DNA of 7,082 bases from Clostridiales bacterium (GTDB taxonomy: Bacteria > Bacillota_A > Clostridia > Peptostreptococcales > Anaerovoracaceae), in assembly GCA_015058265.1 (NCBI GenBank), contig SVCR01000084.1, forward strand, positions 1-7,082. The letters run 5' to 3'. Position 1 is the first letter of the stretch, and every line of letters starts with the position of its first letter. Under the pieces are notes generated by a model, which was given only the letters and a program-made list of their open reading frames with translations, ran no database searches and was not told the origin of the DNA. Shown here piece by piece: positions 5,938 to 7,082 of the stretch. The position numbers were made by a program, and so were the translations under genes.

Positions 5938-7082
5938 ATGGAAATGCTAATCAATGGAAAACACACAGGCAGTATAAGCGGCGAAACAATGACGGTGATC
6001 GATCCGTTCCGCGGGACAGTTATCGATACAGTACCGCGTGCAGGAGATGATGATCTTGATCTCGCTCTTACATGTGCTGTAGAAGCACAGAAGGAATGGA
6101 AGAAAGTACCTATCAGCCGGCGGGCAGAGATACTGATGAAGTTTGCTGATCTGGCAGAGCTGAATCGGCAGAGCCTGGCTGAGACTCTGTGCAGAGACAA
6201 CGGAAAGCCTATCACACAGGCTTTGGGCGAGATAAGTAATATATCAGTCGTTGTGCCTGCTTTCGTAGAAAAAGCAAAGCACTTCTATGAAACAGTAGTA
6301 CCTGCGGGGCTCGAAGCAGGTCAGGATAATGTTATACAGTATGTCCGCAGAGAGCCTGTCGGTGTAGTTTGCTGCATCATACCTTTCAACTTCCCATCCA
6401 ATTTATTCTGTCAGAAGGTCATACCTTCGCTGCTTATGGGAAATGCGGCACTTGTTCTGCCCCCATCCGGTAATCCGCTTACGATCATGAAGCTATGTGA
6501 TCTTCTGGCTGAAGCGGGTATCCCGGACGGTATCATCCAATGTGTGACAGCGCCGGGCGCAGTCAAGGAATATGCTGTCCGCGATCCGCGAACGGCCTTT
6601 GTTTCGCTGACAGGCAGTACCGAGACAGGTATTCGTACAGCAGTCACCGCCGCACCGGGACTCAAGCCATATGCGCTCGAACTCGGAGGCAACGACCCGT
6701 TCGTTGTCTGTGAAGATGCAGATATGGATATAGTCATAGGAGAGATATTCCCGGGCCGACTGGTCAACTCCGGACAGATCTGCTGCGCGTGCAAAAGGTT
6801 TCTCGTACACAGCAGCAGAATAGAGGAATTCACAAACAGGACGCTGGAACTGGTAGACAAGCTGAAGATCGGGGATCCGCTCGATCCTGAGACCCAGATC
6901 AGCTGTCTTATAGATGAAAAGGCCGCTATCACAGTCGAAAAGCAGGTAGAAAAGACTATCGCACAGGGCGGAAAGCTCCTGCGCGGCGGTACAAGAAAAG
7001 GCTCTCATTATGCGCCTACCGTGATCGGAGATGTGACCCGGGATATGGACATCGCTTCTGACATGGAGGTATTCGGACCTGT
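5938..7082 (+). CDS. NAD(P)+-dependent non-acylating aldehyde dehydrogenase (3' end outside window)
   Basis: This cytoplasmic enzyme of the classical aldehyde dehydrogenase superfamily would oxidise an aldehyde to its carboxylate. 381 complete codons are visible and roughly 80-100 are missing at the right edge. Catalytic elements are in order: PFNFP with N151 (oxyanion Asn), the coenzyme-fold motif LTGSTETG (224-231), general base E248 in ELGGNDP, nucleophile C282 in NSGQIC, and E377 in EVFGP. E248 suggests a hydrolytic rather than a CoA-acylating enzyme. One oddity: where most members have KPSE, this one reads LVLPPSGNP (172-180), so the usual Lys near the adenosine ribose is absent. C282 is followed by C283 and C285. 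The ATG at 5938 has CCGGAG ending nine bases upstream. The gene is divergent from the transporter operon, with overlapping promoters, which suggests co-regulation. It may oxidise the same aldehyde that the alcohol dehydrogenase reduces, for example 3-sulfopropionaldehyde, sulfoacetaldehyde or succinic semialdehyde; that is inference. Confidence 0.93.
   Translation, partial: MEMLINGKHTGSISGETMTVIDPFRGTVIDTVPRAGDDDLDLALTCAVEAQKEWKKVPISRRAEILMKFADLAELNRQSLAETLCRDNGKPITQALGEISNISVVVPAFVEKAKHFYETVVPAGLEAGQDNVIQYVRREPVGVVCCIIPFNFPSNLFCQKVIPSLLMGNAALVLPPSGNPLTIMKLCDLLAEAGIPDGIIQCVTAPGAVKEYAVRDPRTAFVSLTGSTETGIRTAVTAAPGLKPYALELGGNDPFVVCEDADMDIVIGEIFPGRLVNSGQICCACKRFLVHSSRIEEFTNRTLELVDKLKIGDPLDPETQISCLIDEKAAITVEKQVEKTIAQGGKLLRGGTRKGSHYAPTVIGDVTRDMDIASDMEVFGP

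Noticed and set aside
6411..7008. Two overlapping minus-strand open frames (173 and 171 codons) opposite the aldehyde dehydrogenase
   Set aside because: They are antisense to a gene with all catalytic ALDH motifs. Their Ser-rich or Cys-rich composition is typical of shadow frames.
1..7082. Mobile elements, CRISPR arrays, tRNA/rRNA genes, riboswitches and rho-independent terminators
   Set aside because: No long direct or terminal repeats, transposase-like protein, repeat-spacer pattern, cloverleaf-like segment or GC stem with U-run was seen. The short gaps leave little room for them.

Overview
The window shows an anaerobic, probably clostridial (Bacillota) chromosome segment with one catabolic locus. 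This rests on an oxygen-sensitive glycyl radical enzyme, an iron-type alcohol dehydrogenase close to Clostridium kluyveri 4-hydroxybutyrate dehydrogenase (compared from memory), a lipoprotein-anchored binding protein as in Gram-positives, and strong AGGAG-type ribosome binding sites. No mobile element, CRISPR array, tRNA or rRNA was seen, and almost all bases are in genes.

Layout. Five genes on the minus strand form one probable operon, in transcription order: TauC-like ABC permease (5808-4951), TauA-like lipoprotein binding protein (4855-3791), TauB-like ATPase (3783-3007), 4HbD-like iron alcohol dehydrogenase (2980-1856), and a glycyl radical enzyme of the glycerol dehydratase/eliminase type (from 1810, leaving the window at base 1 after 603 residues). 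Gaps are 95, 7, 26 and 45 bases, with no convincing terminator. On the plus strand a non-acylating aldehyde dehydrogenase starts at 5938 and leaves the window at the right edge (381 complete codons). The 129-base divergent spacer holds two sigma-A-like promoters on opposite strands whose -10 elements overlap.

How the genes fit together. The transporter resembles the taurine/sulfonate importer TauABC, so the imported substrate is probably a small sulfonate. The glycyl radical enzyme would eliminate water or sulfite from it to give an aldehyde, the alcohol dehydrogenase would reduce that aldehyde to regenerate NAD+, and the aldehyde dehydrogenase could oxidise part of it. The visible active-site residues look more like a glycerol/diol dehydratase than like isethionate sulfite-lyase. 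The alcohol dehydrogenase family acts on succinic semialdehyde, of which 3-sulfopropionaldehyde is a close sulfonate analogue. My leading but unproven hypothesis is therefore dehydration of 2,3-dihydroxypropane-1-sulfonate (DHPS) to 3-sulfopropionaldehyde and reduction to 3-hydroxypropane-1-sulfonate (Hpf-type pathway). The alternatives are isethionate cleavage (IslA/SarD-type) or a new substrate. The required radical SAM activase is not in the window and would be expected just beyond the left edge.
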